From CALCTE01 sp045627885 (lineage in GTDB: Bacteria; Bacillota; Clostridia; Oscillospirales; CAG-272): a stretch of DNA of 35,202 bases. The stretch is from NCBI GenBank assembly GCA_045627885.1, contig JAZQOM010000045.1, positions 1 to 35,202 of the forward strand, read 5' to 3'. How positions within the stretch are numbered: the stretch's first letter is position 1; every line of letters starts with the position of its first letter. The translations under genes and the position numbers were made by a program. Positions 8,130 through 15,424 of this stretch are shown here, one piece after another. Below the pieces are notes generated by a model that saw nothing but the letters and a program-made list of their open reading frames with translations, was not told the DNA's origin and did not search any database.

Positions 8130-9794
8130 CTATATATCGGCGTCAAGAGATGCGGTGAGCTTGCCGTCTTTTACTTCCGTGCGGACATTGTCAAACATAT
8201 TCGGAAGCATTGAAAGAGCAATCGACAGTGCGGACGGCTCATCGGATTTTGCGGCGCTTATTGTGCTTCCGTCCGTGTAAAGATTAAGCTTGACCTGCAA
8301 GCCGTCATAGCTTATCTTCAGATGAACGCGTGTGCTCTCGTCTGCTTCGCAAAGTCCCTCGCACAAAGCGTTCAGGCTGATTTGAAGCTTGCGGTACAGT
8401 ACGCGGTCGGTGCCCCATTCGCCGCATACGCGCTTGAGCTCGTCATCCAGTGCAAGAAGCTCCTTTGCCCCGACTCCGGTCGAGAACGAATAATGCTTTT
8501 TTGAGCCTATTTTTCCGATGAGCGTAACTATTATGAGGACGCACACGCCCATTACCATAGGCGATACGATGACTTTGGATACGCTTTCCGGAAGAAAATC
8601 GTACAGTCCGGGAATCAGCGTGCTTACAGACGCCCCGACGCTTAAGAATATGGTGAATATGCGGCGGTCGTTGAGCTCTCTGCCGGACAGAGTCTCGAAT
8701 CCGCCCGACATAATGTAGCACATACTGTAAAGGATTACCGCGCCGAGTACGGGCTCGGGAATCATGGAAAGCACGCCGGAGATTCCGGGAAAGAAAGATA
8801 CAGCCACAAGCATTCCGCCCGCAACATAAGCGACTATGCGGCTGGTGATGCCCGCGGAGTTCGCAATTCCGATGTTTGTTGTGGCTGTGGACTGCGCCGA
8901 GCCGCCTATCAGTGCGGAAAACGCCGTGCCTATGCCGCTTCCGCGAATGCCGGACTCTATGCTGTGCCAATCGGGCGTTTCCACGCCGTTTGCACGCTGG
9001 GATGCCGAAAAGTCACCGATATTATCGACTACCGCCGCGATGGTGATTATCGCAAACGGCATAAGCATACTCCAGTCAAATGAGAATTTAAGCTCATTAT
9101 ATATGGGAAGAGCAATCGCGGGCTGTTGCTTTAGAGCCGAGAGCTCCGAAAGGCTGAACACGCCCGTTGCGGCTGACACTATGTAGCCGAAGACTATGCC
9201 CGCAAGGGCGGTATAGGGCTTGAGCGGCTTGATAAACAGAGCGCACGCAAGCATAAAAATCAGAGTTATCGCGGCAACCGCGATATGCTTTGCATCACCG
9301 AGGAAATATTTGAATCCCGTGGGAACAAGGTTGATTCCGAGAATAAATACCATAGTGCCGGTGACTTCCGGAGGAAACAGCTTGCGAAGTCGGTATGCGA
9401 ATGAGCCGATGACCGCACGCAGAATTCCGGAGAATACCGTCATACCGAGCACGAGCGGAATGCCGCCCGTTTCCGCGGCGAGAACGCAGGCGCAAATTGC
9501 GGCGGAGTCCGTTGTGGACAGCGACTGATATCCCGAGCCGATGAATTTACCGGGAACGGTCTGCAAAATCGCGGTAATGCCCATACAGAACAGTGCGGCG
9601 GCAAGGTATGATGCGCTGTTCAAAAGGTTAAGTCCGGCGGCGCGGCTTACGGCGACGGGGAGTGCCATTCCGAGAGAGAGCACGAGCAGAGCGTGCTGAA
9701 GCGACGAAAATATGAGAGCCGCGGGAGGCGGCGTTTGGTTTGCCCCGTAGAGAAGCCCGTTTTTGGCTTTCAAAACTTTTTCTTTATTTTCCAT
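8130..9794 (-). CDS. NCS2 (xanthine/uracil-type) permease with C-terminal HATPase-like domain
   Basis: A 554-residue membrane protein. Residues 1 to about 435 are a nucleobase:cation symporter-2 permease, shown by the core motif DNIGDFSAS and the following segment GSAQSTATTNIGIANSAGITSR in pieces of the family pattern. Residues about 442-554 are extra for the family and soluble. KLQISLNALCEGL, KLNLYTDG and ALSIALSML fall where the N, G1 and G2 regions of an RsbW-like ATPase would be, but the catalytic residues are absent. The start is the ATG at 9794 with GAGG upstream. A longer reading from the ATG at 9830 is excluded because that codon overlaps the -10 box. It has its own promoter and terminator. 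The specific purine or pyrimidine cannot be assigned. Confidence 0.87.
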   Translation of the reverse strand: MENKEKVLKAKNGLLYGANQTPPPAALIFSSLQHALLVLSLGMALPVAVSRAAGLNLLNSASYLAAALFCMGITAILQTVPGKFIGSGYQSLSTTDSAAICACVLAAETGGIPLVLGMTVFSGILRAVIGSFAYRLRKLFPPEVTGTMVFILGINLVPTGFKYFLGDAKHIAVAAITLIFMLACALFIKPLKPYTALAGIVFGYIVSAATGVFSLSELSALKQQPAIALPIYNELKFSFDWSMLMPFAIITIAAVVDNIGDFSASQRANGVETPDWHSIESGIRGSGIGTAFSALIGGSAQSTATTNIGIANSAGITSRIVAYVAGGMLVAVSFFPGISGVLSMIPEPVLGAVILYSMCYIMSGGFETLSGRELNDRRIFTIFLSVGASVSTLIPGLYDFLPESVSKVIVSPMVMGVCVLIIVTLIGKIGSKKHYSFSTGVGAKELLALDDELKRVCGEWGTDRVLYRKLQISLNALCEGLCEADESTRVHLKISYDGLQVKLNLYTDGSTISAAKSDEPSALSIALSMLPNMFDNVRTEVKDGKLTASLDADI

Positions 9795-9828
9795 ATATGA
9801 TATGCCTCGGGTTTTTGAATTTTTGTCC

Positions 9829-9857
9829 ATTGTATCACATATAAGAGTTTATTTCAA
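9829..9857 (-). promoter_or_regulatory. Promoter of the NCS2 permease gene
   Basis: On the minus strand, TTGAAA (9852-9857) and TACAAT (9829-9834) have a 17-base spacer. Transcription would begin near 9822, only about 28 bases before the ATG at 9794. This excludes a purine riboswitch in the leader and fixes the start codon choice. Confidence 0.8.
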
Positions 9858-9938
9858 GCGGCTTTTGCCCGTCCTCTGAAGAAACAGGCGATTTCCGACG
9901 CCATAAGCCCGTATTGTCGGCGCAAATCCGATTTCTTG

Positions 9939-10592
9939 TTACAGAATCGTAAAGATGAATGTCGCGCTGTCGGAGGATTCGATATCGTCGGGAGTAATAT
10001 CGAAATTCACGGCGCCGCAAGAGCGCAAGCAGTTTTCTTCGACCTCGTAATGCGTATTTGAATATACATCAAGCTCCGACCAATCATAGATTATGCTTAT
10101 TAGCTCACCGAGCTTTACGCCCGACGCCTTTGTAAGTATTTGAGCTTTTTTCTTCGCATTTGCGGCGGCGCTTTCAAGCAGAGCTTCGCTGACGGCGGCT
10201 TTGTCTTTGACGGTAAATCTTATCTGCAGTTCCGGCTCCGAAATACATTCGGCTATTGCGGCGAGAACGCGAGAGAGAAGCTTTGTGTCAAGAGCAAATT
10301 CGAGCTTTAGTCTTTGCAGGCAGGAATACCCCTCAAACACCGAATGATAATTCCCGTTCTTGTCGCGTTCGCTCCTGTGCTCTGCGGCAACATTGAAGCT
10401 CTCGGTTTTCAAGTCCGCCGCGGCAAATCCGATTGCTTCAAGAGCCTTTTGCAGCTGCAAAAGCTTTTCCGAAGCGTATTCCATCGCCCTGTCATAGCTT
10501 CTGTTTGTGCTTTTGAGCAAAAGCGACACAACCGCCGTATCGGGCGCGGTGCTGACATTTCCGATGCCTTTTACCGTAATTGTTTTTTCCAT
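9939..10592 (-). CDS. SIMPL domain (DUF541) protein
   Basis: A 217-residue protein of the SIMPL/DUF541 family. It opens with the family start ITVKGIGNVSTAPDTAVVSLLL and has the later region AAANAKKKAQILTKASGVKLGELISI, where family members carry the conserved Ala/Lys-rich helix and the xLGxxxxI strand. Unlike the periplasmic or BP26-like members, it has no signal peptide and should be cytoplasmic. The biochemical role of the family is not established. AAAGGAG precedes the ATG. It is a single gene with a putative extended -10 promoter. I see no convincing terminator between its stop and the permease promoter. Confidence 0.85.
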   Translation of the reverse strand: MEKTITVKGIGNVSTAPDTAVVSLLLKSTNRSYDRAMEYASEKLLQLQKALEAIGFAAADLKTESFNVAAEHRSERDKNGNYHSVFEGYSCLQRLKLEFALDTKLLSRVLAAIAECISEPELQIRFTVKDKAAVSEALLESAAANAKKKAQILTKASGVKLGELISIIYDWSELDVYSNTHYEVEENCLRSCGAVNFDITPDDIESSDSATFIFTIL

Positions 10593-10628
10593 TATATAAA
10601 CTCCTTTTTGTGTTGTTTTCCGCTTTTT

Positions 10629-10657
10629 ATTGTATCATACGCGCTGTACAAAAGAAA
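10629..10657 (-). promoter_or_regulatory. Putative promoter of the SIMPL gene
   Basis: On the minus strand there is a TACAAT -10 box (10629-10634) preceded by TGA (extended -10). The -35 position 17 bases upstream reads TTTCTT, a poor match. The extended -10 is the main support. Confidence 0.5.
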
Positions 10658-10717
10658 GGTCTTTGAATTAAAATATCGGGCAGACGATTTTTCAAATAAA
10701 AAAATATTAAAAATGTA

Positions 10718-10746
10718 TTGACAATTCGGTTTCGGTCGTATATAAT
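10718..10746 (+). promoter_or_regulatory. Perfect sigma-A promoter of the sortase operon
   Basis: TTGACA (10718-10723), 17 bases, TATAAT (10741-10746). The 30 bases upstream are almost all A and T (10690-10717), like an UP element, so strong constitutive transcription is expected. The leader to the first ATG is about 75 bases and shows no clear structured element. Confidence 0.9.
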
Positions 10747-10826
10747 AGACTTGCTTTAGTATCAAGATGTACGCACGCGCCGTTTTACGGCAAATTGCAA
10801 TACAAGACAAAAAAGGAGAATTCCCA

Positions 10827-11381
10827 ATGAAAAGATTCATAAGCGTAGTTTTGTGCCTTATTGTTGCAGTCGGATGCTTTTCGTTTGCAGTTTCCGCAGC
10901 TTCCAATAATGAGAAACTGATGGAAGAAATCACCGCAAACATTCCGAAGCAGTATCAGTCGACACATATTCCTCAGGCTCAAAAGATTGTCAACCAGCTC
11001 ACAATCAGCGACAGCCAGTACGATGAGCTTCACAGCATTATAGAGGAAACAAAGGATAACATCGACCTTTCTGACAAAACTGTTCACCTTTACACAAAGG
11101 ATGAGCGCAAGTACATTGTAAGCCAGTTCGAAAAGGCTCTTAAGGTTCTCAACCTTCACTACACAGAGACCACAAAGCAGAACGGCGAGCACAAGGGCGA
11201 TGTAGTTGCACATATCTTTGACGCAAGCGGAAAAGAACTCGGCACACTTGACGGTGATGTAAATCCCGGTAAGACCGATACCGGTGTTAATGCTTGGGCA
11301 TGGGCTCTTATTGCCGGTGCCGTTGCCGTTATCGTTGCCGGTGCAACCGTTTATCTCCGCAAAAGAAAATTCGTTGCATAA
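10827..11381 (+). CDS. Secreted, C-terminally anchored protein; likely sortase substrate
   Basis: A 184-residue protein that I do not recognise by family. It has a signal peptide (MKRF followed by a hydrophobic core and VSA-A near residue 24-25), an acidic/polar extracellular part, and a C-terminal sorting-signal-like end. That end is a Gly/Pro/Thr segment with KTDTG, a hydrophobic helix and the basic tail RKRK. KTDTG is a loose form of the xPxTG sortase signal. Its stop overlaps the sortase ATG by one base (TAATG), which makes it the obvious cargo of that enzyme. I chose the ATG at 10827 because AAAGGAG lies just upstream; the in-frame ATG at 10767 has no ribosome-binding site. It could alternatively be a simple C-terminally anchored membrane protein. 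Confidence 0.75.
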   Translation: MKRFISVVLCLIVAVGCFSFAVSAASNNEKLMEEITANIPKQYQSTHIPQAQKIVNQLTISDSQYDELHSIIEETKDNIDLSDKTVHLYTKDERKYIVSQFEKALKVLNLHYTETTKQNGEHKGDVVAHIFDASGKELGTLDGDVNPGKTDTGVNAWAWALIAGAVAVIVAGATVYLRKRKFVA

Positions 11382-12055
11382 TGTCACGATATAAAAAAGA
11401 AAATGGGGAAGGCAATGGGAAAAGCATTGCCTTCCTTTTTATTCCGTATTTATGTGCAATCGTCGCAACGATTCTCATTGTCATATTCATTTTTATAAAT
11501 TTTGCGGATTCCGGCATGGTACAGCTCTTGTTTAACCGCATTCCCACGGCGACGCTTGTCCAAAGCGATATAAACACCACGCTTATATTGCCCGTTGAAG
11601 AGCAGAAAGAGTTTCCCGTTATCGCATACAAATCACAGTGGGCGACCTTGAATGTCGACGGATGGGAAAGGCAAAACATTCCCGTTTTGCTCGGTGATAC
11701 GAGCAAGATTCTTAAAAAAGGCGCGGGAACGCCGATGTTCACGGAATTCTGCGGATTTGGTAGCAGAGTCGTAATGGAAGCGCATGTAACTTCGTTTTTC
11801 CGCGAAATTGAGAACACGGCGGTCGGAACACCTGTTCATGTTTCCACGATTTACGGGCAGTATGAATACCGCGTCGAAAAGATAGTATTTTTCGACAAGA
11901 AGGATTCTACATATATTTATCCGAATCACGACAGGGAGGAGCTTGTGCTTTATACCTGTTACCCGTTTGACAACGGCTTCCGCCCGAGAGTTCAGCGCAT
12001 CGCGCTTATCTGTACGCTCGAGAGCGGAAAGCAGTGGAGGAAAGAGCCGTGGTAA
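11381..12055 (+). CDS. Class D-like sortase
   Basis: A 224-residue transpeptidase that would cleave a C-terminal sorting signal and attach the protein to the cell wall. It has an N-terminal membrane anchor (about residues 16-40) followed by the sortase barrel. The catalytic residues are visible: His135 in VVMEAHVTSFF (the usual GHR is AHV), Cys193 in LVLYTCYPF (TLxTC-type) and the final-strand arginine in RVQRIALI. The TCYPF-x-RxxR spacing favours class D. The start is the ATG at 11381 overlapping the preceding stop. Its own ribosome-binding site is weak, so translation is probably coupled to the upstream surface-protein gene. It overlaps the next gene by seven bases. Confidence 0.88.
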   Translation: MSRYKKENGEGNGKSIAFLFIPYLCAIVATILIVIFIFINFADSGMVQLLFNRIPTATLVQSDINTTLILPVEEQKEFPVIAYKSQWATLNVDGWERQNIPVLLGDTSKILKKGAGTPMFTEFCGFGSRVVMEAHVTSFFREIENTAVGTPVHVSTIYGQYEYRVEKIVFFDKKDSTYIYPNHDREELVLYTCYPFDNGFRPRVQRIALICTLESGKQWRKEPW

Positions 12056-12918
12056 AAAAGATATTGCGCTTTATCTGCGTTATTTGCACCGCCGTTTTTG
12101 TTGCGGGCGCCATCGCGTGCTTTTCCGCAAGCCGCATTATATACGACGCGGATATTATACCGAATATGACGGACGAAGAGTATATTACCTATATGCACAG
12201 CCGCATAGAGGACGCTCTTGCCGAAAATGAGGAATACTACGGCTTCGATATTTCCTACCTCACCGAGCAGATTGATGATGCCGTCATAGAGCGCATCAGC
12301 GCCGATTACTACGCGCAGCTTTATGAGTATATTTTCGGTCAAAGAAAGAAGCTTGCCCCCATAGTGTATCCGCGGGACGGATTTATGAAAGGCGTTCTTA
12401 ATTTTGCCGAAACGCTCAATCCCGAGGAAGAGCAGTTCGACGCCGCCGCCGCGGAGGAAATTGCAGACGATGCGGCAAGCGTTGCGGAGGGATGCTTTCC
12501 CGTTGCACCGGAGCAGTATCTTGCCTCGGCAAAGAGCATTCTTTCGTCTCAAAAGCTCAAGCTTGTCAATTTCTATTATTTTCTGATTATCGGCGCAGCC
12601 GTATTTTTCATACTGTGCGTTGTCATTCCCGGAAGCAAGCCGCTTTGTAAGCTCACACTTGCCTCGGCGTCGGTATTTGTGCCGTCGTTCGGAATAGCGG
12701 CATTTATGTATATGGCATACAGATACGATTTCGGAAGCAAGATAGTCATTGTGGATTCTCCGCTCCGTCTGCTGTTGTTAAAATACATTGACAAGACCTA
12801 TTCGACCGGACTTACGGTAAGCGGAATTGTCGCTGCCGTATTCGGTGCGATGATGCTTGCTTTGTTGATAGTTCGCGCCGTCTGTATCGCAAAGGGCAAG
12901 GGAGAAATCGCGGACTGA
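12049..12918 (+). CDS. Polytopic membrane protein of the sortase operon
   Basis: A 289-residue protein of unknown family. It has one N-terminal membrane helix (about residues 5-27), a predicted outside region of about 150 residues rich in Asp and Glu, then about three further membrane helices and a short basic tail. No catalytic motif is recognised. The start is GTG at 12049, with GGAGG eight bases upstream, overlapping the sortase end. Transcription ends at the hairpin at 12946-13000. Position suggests it assists sortase or surface-protein assembly; that is inference from the operon only. Confidence 0.75.
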   Translation: MVKKILRFICVICTAVFVAGAIACFSASRIIYDADIIPNMTDEEYITYMHSRIEDALAENEEYYGFDISYLTEQIDDAVIERISADYYAQLYEYIFGQRKKLAPIVYPRDGFMKGVLNFAETLNPEEEQFDAAAAEEIADDAASVAEGCFPVAPEQYLASAKSILSSQKLKLVNFYYFLIIGAAVFFILCVVIPGSKPLCKLTLASASVFVPSFGIAAFMYMAYRYDFGSKIVIVDSPLRLLLLKYIDKTYSTGLTVSGIVAAVFGAMMLALLIVRAVCIAKGKGEIAD

Positions 12919-12945
12919 CGGAAGCATTTAACAGAATAAAATCAT

Positions 12946-13000
12946 AAGAGCAGAATTTGCGTCAGAGTGTACTGAAGAACACTCCGCAAATTCTGCTCTT
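12946..13000. terminator. Long two-part hairpin terminator between convergent genes
   Basis: A perfect 16-bp outer stem (12946-12961 with 12985-13000) encloses a 3-base bulge and a 6-bp inner stem (12965-12970 with 12979-12984). It is flanked by TTTCTT on the right and by A-rich sequence on the left. It lies between the sortase operon and the leftward DUF1653 gene and can serve both. Confidence 0.88.
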
Positions 13001-13020
13001 TCTTGCTGTGCGGGACTATG

Positions 13021-13239
13021 TCAGTTCCCGATATATTCGAATCTTTTTACTGTTTTGCCGTCTTTTGTTACTTCTTCGTTCCACATGGACGCGGGGCGCG
13101 CCCAGATTTGTCCGTCGCCGTAGAGTGCGCGGTAAACGACCATTAACTCTTCGGTTTCGGTGTGGCGTGCGAGAAATAGAAGCTCATATTCGCCGCCCTT
13201 GTAGTGGCGGTATCTGCCCGGTGTGAATTTTTCGTCCAT
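13021..13239 (-). CDS. DUF1653 protein
   Basis: A 72-residue protein of the small DUF1653 family. The family pattern is clear: GRYRHYKGGEYELL at the start, then TEELMVVYRALYGDGQIWARP and the terminal KRFEYI. The function of the family is unknown. The ATG at 13239 has a strong GGGAGGA site; an in-frame codon further upstream would run into the nuclease gene. It starts 16 bases after the stop of the CARF-type nuclease gene, so the two are probably co-transcribed. I see no reason to tie its function to that gene beyond this. Confidence 0.9.
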   Translation of the reverse strand: MDEKFTPGRYRHYKGGEYELLFLARHTETEELMVVYRALYGDGQIWARPASMWNEEVTKDGKTVKRFEYIGN

Positions 13240-13255
13240 AATTATCCTCCCGCCG

Positions 13256-14458
13256 TTACAGAGCGCCGATAAGGGCAAGGCTCCATTCTTTATCCGAGAG
13301 CTCCGCCGCGTTCGGCACGACCTTTATATTCATATCCGCCGCGCGCTGATAAAACGCCTTTTCCGACATCACCGACGGGCGCGAAAAATCGGTTGCAAAC
13401 AGAACCTTTCTCGCATAGGCGCCGCCGAAGCGTGCCGCCACGGTATTAAGCTTATAAAGCTCAATTTCGTCTATGCCGCCGTTTTTGCAGGATATGAACA
13501 CGGGCGTTATTCCGTGCATCGCCATAACATCAATCTCGTTGGTCGTTTCCGGAATCGACGGATTATGCGTTTGCCCGTCCCAGTCGATGGTAACGCCCAT
13601 GGCGGCGTCCGTGAAGAACGGCACGCCGTTCTGCTTTGCCGAAAGCACCTCGGAATACACCTTGTGCTCAAGAATGTTGCCCGCTTTGTCAAGACACTCT
13701 TTTGTAAAATCGTCGCGGTAGCAGTAGCGGAAGTCGCAGAGCTCGCGCTTTGACATTTTTATTATTTCTTCTGCGGAGAGCTGTTGTGCAAACGATATGA
13801 ACATCGGCTTCTTTTTTTCGTATTCGCTTATGTAAGGCGCAAGCGCTTCTATGTTGTTTCCGTGCTCTGCGGCGGCTTTCTCAAATTCTTTCAGAACGGA
13901 GCATTTTATGTTCCATGTTTTCGGCTCGCGCTTTGATACCGCCCAAAGTGAATTTATCGCTTTTTTGTGAATTTCGGCGCTTTCGAAAACCGTTTTTGAG
14001 CGGACTTTGCCGCCGAAAAGCGTTACAAGCGAATCTATATCTATCGCCGCGCTTTCGTCGGCACAGTTTATGCCGTTGCCGTCGCAGTCGATGAATTTTC
14101 CCGTTGCAAGGCTGACGCGGTGAATTTCCATATTTCGTGTCGGCCGGAGCTTTTCAAACACTGTGCCGAGCGCAAAAAGAGTCAAGTCATCGCCGCCCGT
14201 TATGTCGAAAACGCAGTCTTTTTCCGTGAGAGCTATTCTCGTGAGGGCGTTTACCGTGTCGGAGAGGTCGTTTTTGTCTATCCCGACCGTGACAATCTCG
14301 CATTTTCTGCCGACACCTTCAAGATATCGGCGATATCTTTTTATCGGTGAGTTCATCTGCGACGGAACTCCGACAAATATTATTTTTTCGGGCGAAAGCG
14401 TGAGTGCGCTTATCATATTTTCGATAGGCGTGCGCTCAAAAAGCTCTACAAGCGTCAC
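13256..14458 (-). CDS. DUF1887/CARF-type nuclease (Card1/Can2-like)
   Basis: A 400-residue protein with the two-part design of DUF1887. The N-terminal Rossmann-like CARF domain includes MTLVELFERTPIENMISAL and a TGG loop near residue 87. The C-terminal part is a PD-(D/E)XK nuclease with a helix Glu264 in GNILEHKVY, Asp310 in NEIDVM and Lys325 in FISCKNG. Characterised relatives (Card1, Can2) are switched on by cyclic oligoadenylate from type III CRISPR systems and cut DNA and/or RNA. Two deviations stand out: the usual TGGTK of the ligand domain reads TGGDD, and the ExK of the active site reads SCK. GTG at 14458 is preferred because AAGGAG sits nine bases upstream; a TTG at 14467 touches that site. 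No CRISPR locus is visible. The family call is by eye. Confidence 0.82.
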   Translation of the reverse strand: MTLVELFERTPIENMISALTLSPEKIIFVGVPSQMNSPIKRYRRYLEGVGRKCEIVTVGIDKNDLSDTVNALTRIALTEKDCVFDITGGDDLTLFALGTVFEKLRPTRNMEIHRVSLATGKFIDCDGNGINCADESAAIDIDSLVTLFGGKVRSKTVFESAEIHKKAINSLWAVSKREPKTWNIKCSVLKEFEKAAAEHGNNIEALAPYISEYEKKKPMFISFAQQLSAEEIIKMSKRELCDFRYCYRDDFTKECLDKAGNILEHKVYSEVLSAKQNGVPFFTDAAMGVTIDWDGQTHNPSIPETTNEIDVMAMHGITPVFISCKNGGIDEIELYKLNTVAARFGGAYARKVLFATDFSRPSVMSEKAFYQRAADMNIKVVPNAAELSDKEWSLALIGAL

Positions 14459-14479
14459 AAAAATCAACTCCTTATTTAC

Positions 14480-14508
14480 AATATACCACCGTTTTTGACT
14501 TTTTGCAA
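14480..14508 (-). promoter_or_regulatory. Promoter of the CARF-type nuclease gene
   Basis: On the minus strand, TTGCAA (14503-14508) and TATATT (14480-14485) have a 17-base spacer. The start codon is about 22 bases below the -10 box. The gene is thus expressed independently of pgk-tpiA, which ends at the terminator to its right. Confidence 0.7.
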
Positions 14509-14592
14509 CAAGAAAGCGGAGAGCTTAAAGCGGAGAGATGTTTTTCGCTGTTTTTTCAAATGTAATGCGGAGATAAGAGCGCAAAAAGGAAA

Positions 14593-14623
14593 AATGACGG
14601 GCGTATTTTTTACGCCCGTCATT
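14593..14623 (-). terminator. Terminator of pgk-tpiA
   Basis: A perfect 13-bp stem (14593-14605 with 14611-14623) with a 5-base loop, followed on the minus strand by a TTTTTCC tail. It lies about 20 bases after the tpiA stop. Confidence 0.9.
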
Positions 14624-14643
14624 ATCTTTAGCTTTCTGCTTTT

Positions 14644-15408
14644 TCAGTTTGCCGCATCAACGATTGTCGCAAAATCCTCTTTTAAGGATGCGCCGCCGAT
14701 GAGTCCGCCGTCAACATTCTCTTTTGCAAGAAGCTCTGCGGCGTTCTTCGCGTTCATCGAGCCGCCGTACTGAACGGTCAGGGCTTGCGCCGCGGCATCG
14801 CCGTAAAGCTTTGCGACGGTTTTTCTTATCGTCGCGCACACTTCGTCAGCCTGCTCTGCGGTTGCGGTTTTGCCCGTGCCTATCGCCCAGACGGGCTCGT
14901 ATGCGATTATTACATTTTTGAGTGCTTCCGCATCAATTCCGAGAAGAGCTATCTTCGTCTGCATTGCAACAAGCTCATCCGTGATGCCCTGCTCTCTTTC
15001 AAGCTCTTTTTCGCCGACGCAGATTATTACCTTGAGTCCGCCGGCAAGAACTGCCTTTGCGCGCAGATTGACGGTTGCGTCGGTTTCGCCGAAATACTGT
15101 CTTCTCTCGCTGTGACCGACTATTACATACTCAACGCCGCATTCCTTGAGCATGGCAACGGAGATTTCTCCCGTATATGCGCCGCTTGCCTCAAAGTGTG
15201 CGTTCTGTGCGCCGATGTGAATATTTGTGCCCTTTGCCGCTTCACAAGCCGCCGCGATATCCACAAACGGAACGCAGAGGACTATGTCGCAAAGGTCTTT
15301 TCCCTTGACGAGGGGAGCGATTCTTCCTATCAAGTCTTTTGTTTCGGAAGGCGTTTTGTTCATTTTCCAGTTGCCGGCTATAACTGTACGGCGTGTTTCT
15401 CTGTTCAT
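14644..15408 (-). CDS. tpiA: Triosephosphate isomerase
   Basis: Interconverts dihydroxyacetone phosphate and glyceraldehyde 3-phosphate in glycolysis and gluconeogenesis. The 254-residue barrel has the usual length and the catalytic residues Lys15 in AGNWKMNK, His99 in VIVGHSERR and Glu171 in AYEPVWAIGTG. The phosphate-binding GGSMNAKN and GGLIGGASL motifs are near the end. The ATG at 15408 has AGAGGATAATAAA upstream. A longer in-frame reading would overlap pgk and lacks family similarity. The gene follows pgk by 16 bases and ends at the terminator at 14593-14623, giving a two-gene glycolytic operon. Confidence 0.97.
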   Translation of the reverse strand: MNRETRRTVIAGNWKMNKTPSETKDLIGRIAPLVKGKDLCDIVLCVPFVDIAAACEAAKGTNIHIGAQNAHFEASGAYTGEISVAMLKECGVEYVIVGHSERRQYFGETDATVNLRAKAVLAGGLKVIICVGEKELEREQGITDELVAMQTKIALLGIDAEALKNVIIAYEPVWAIGTGKTATAEQADEVCATIRKTVAKLYGDAAAQALTVQYGGSMNAKNAAELLAKENVDGGLIGGASLKEDFATIVDAAN

Positions 15409-15424
15409 TTTATTATCCTCTTTT

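Noticed and set aside
9795..9828. A purine riboswitch ahead of the NCS2 permease
   Set aside because: The predicted leader is only about 28 bases long and contains no aptamer-like sequence.
9795..9830. An N-terminal extension of the NCS2 permease from the ATG at 9830
   Set aside because: This ATG overlaps the TACAAT -10 box of the gene's own promoter and has no ribosome-binding site, so it would not be in the transcript.
13256..14643. A CRISPR array or cas genes near the CARF-type nuclease
   Set aside because: No regularly spaced direct repeats and no cas-like genes were seen within the window; neighbours are DUF1653, tpiA and pgk.
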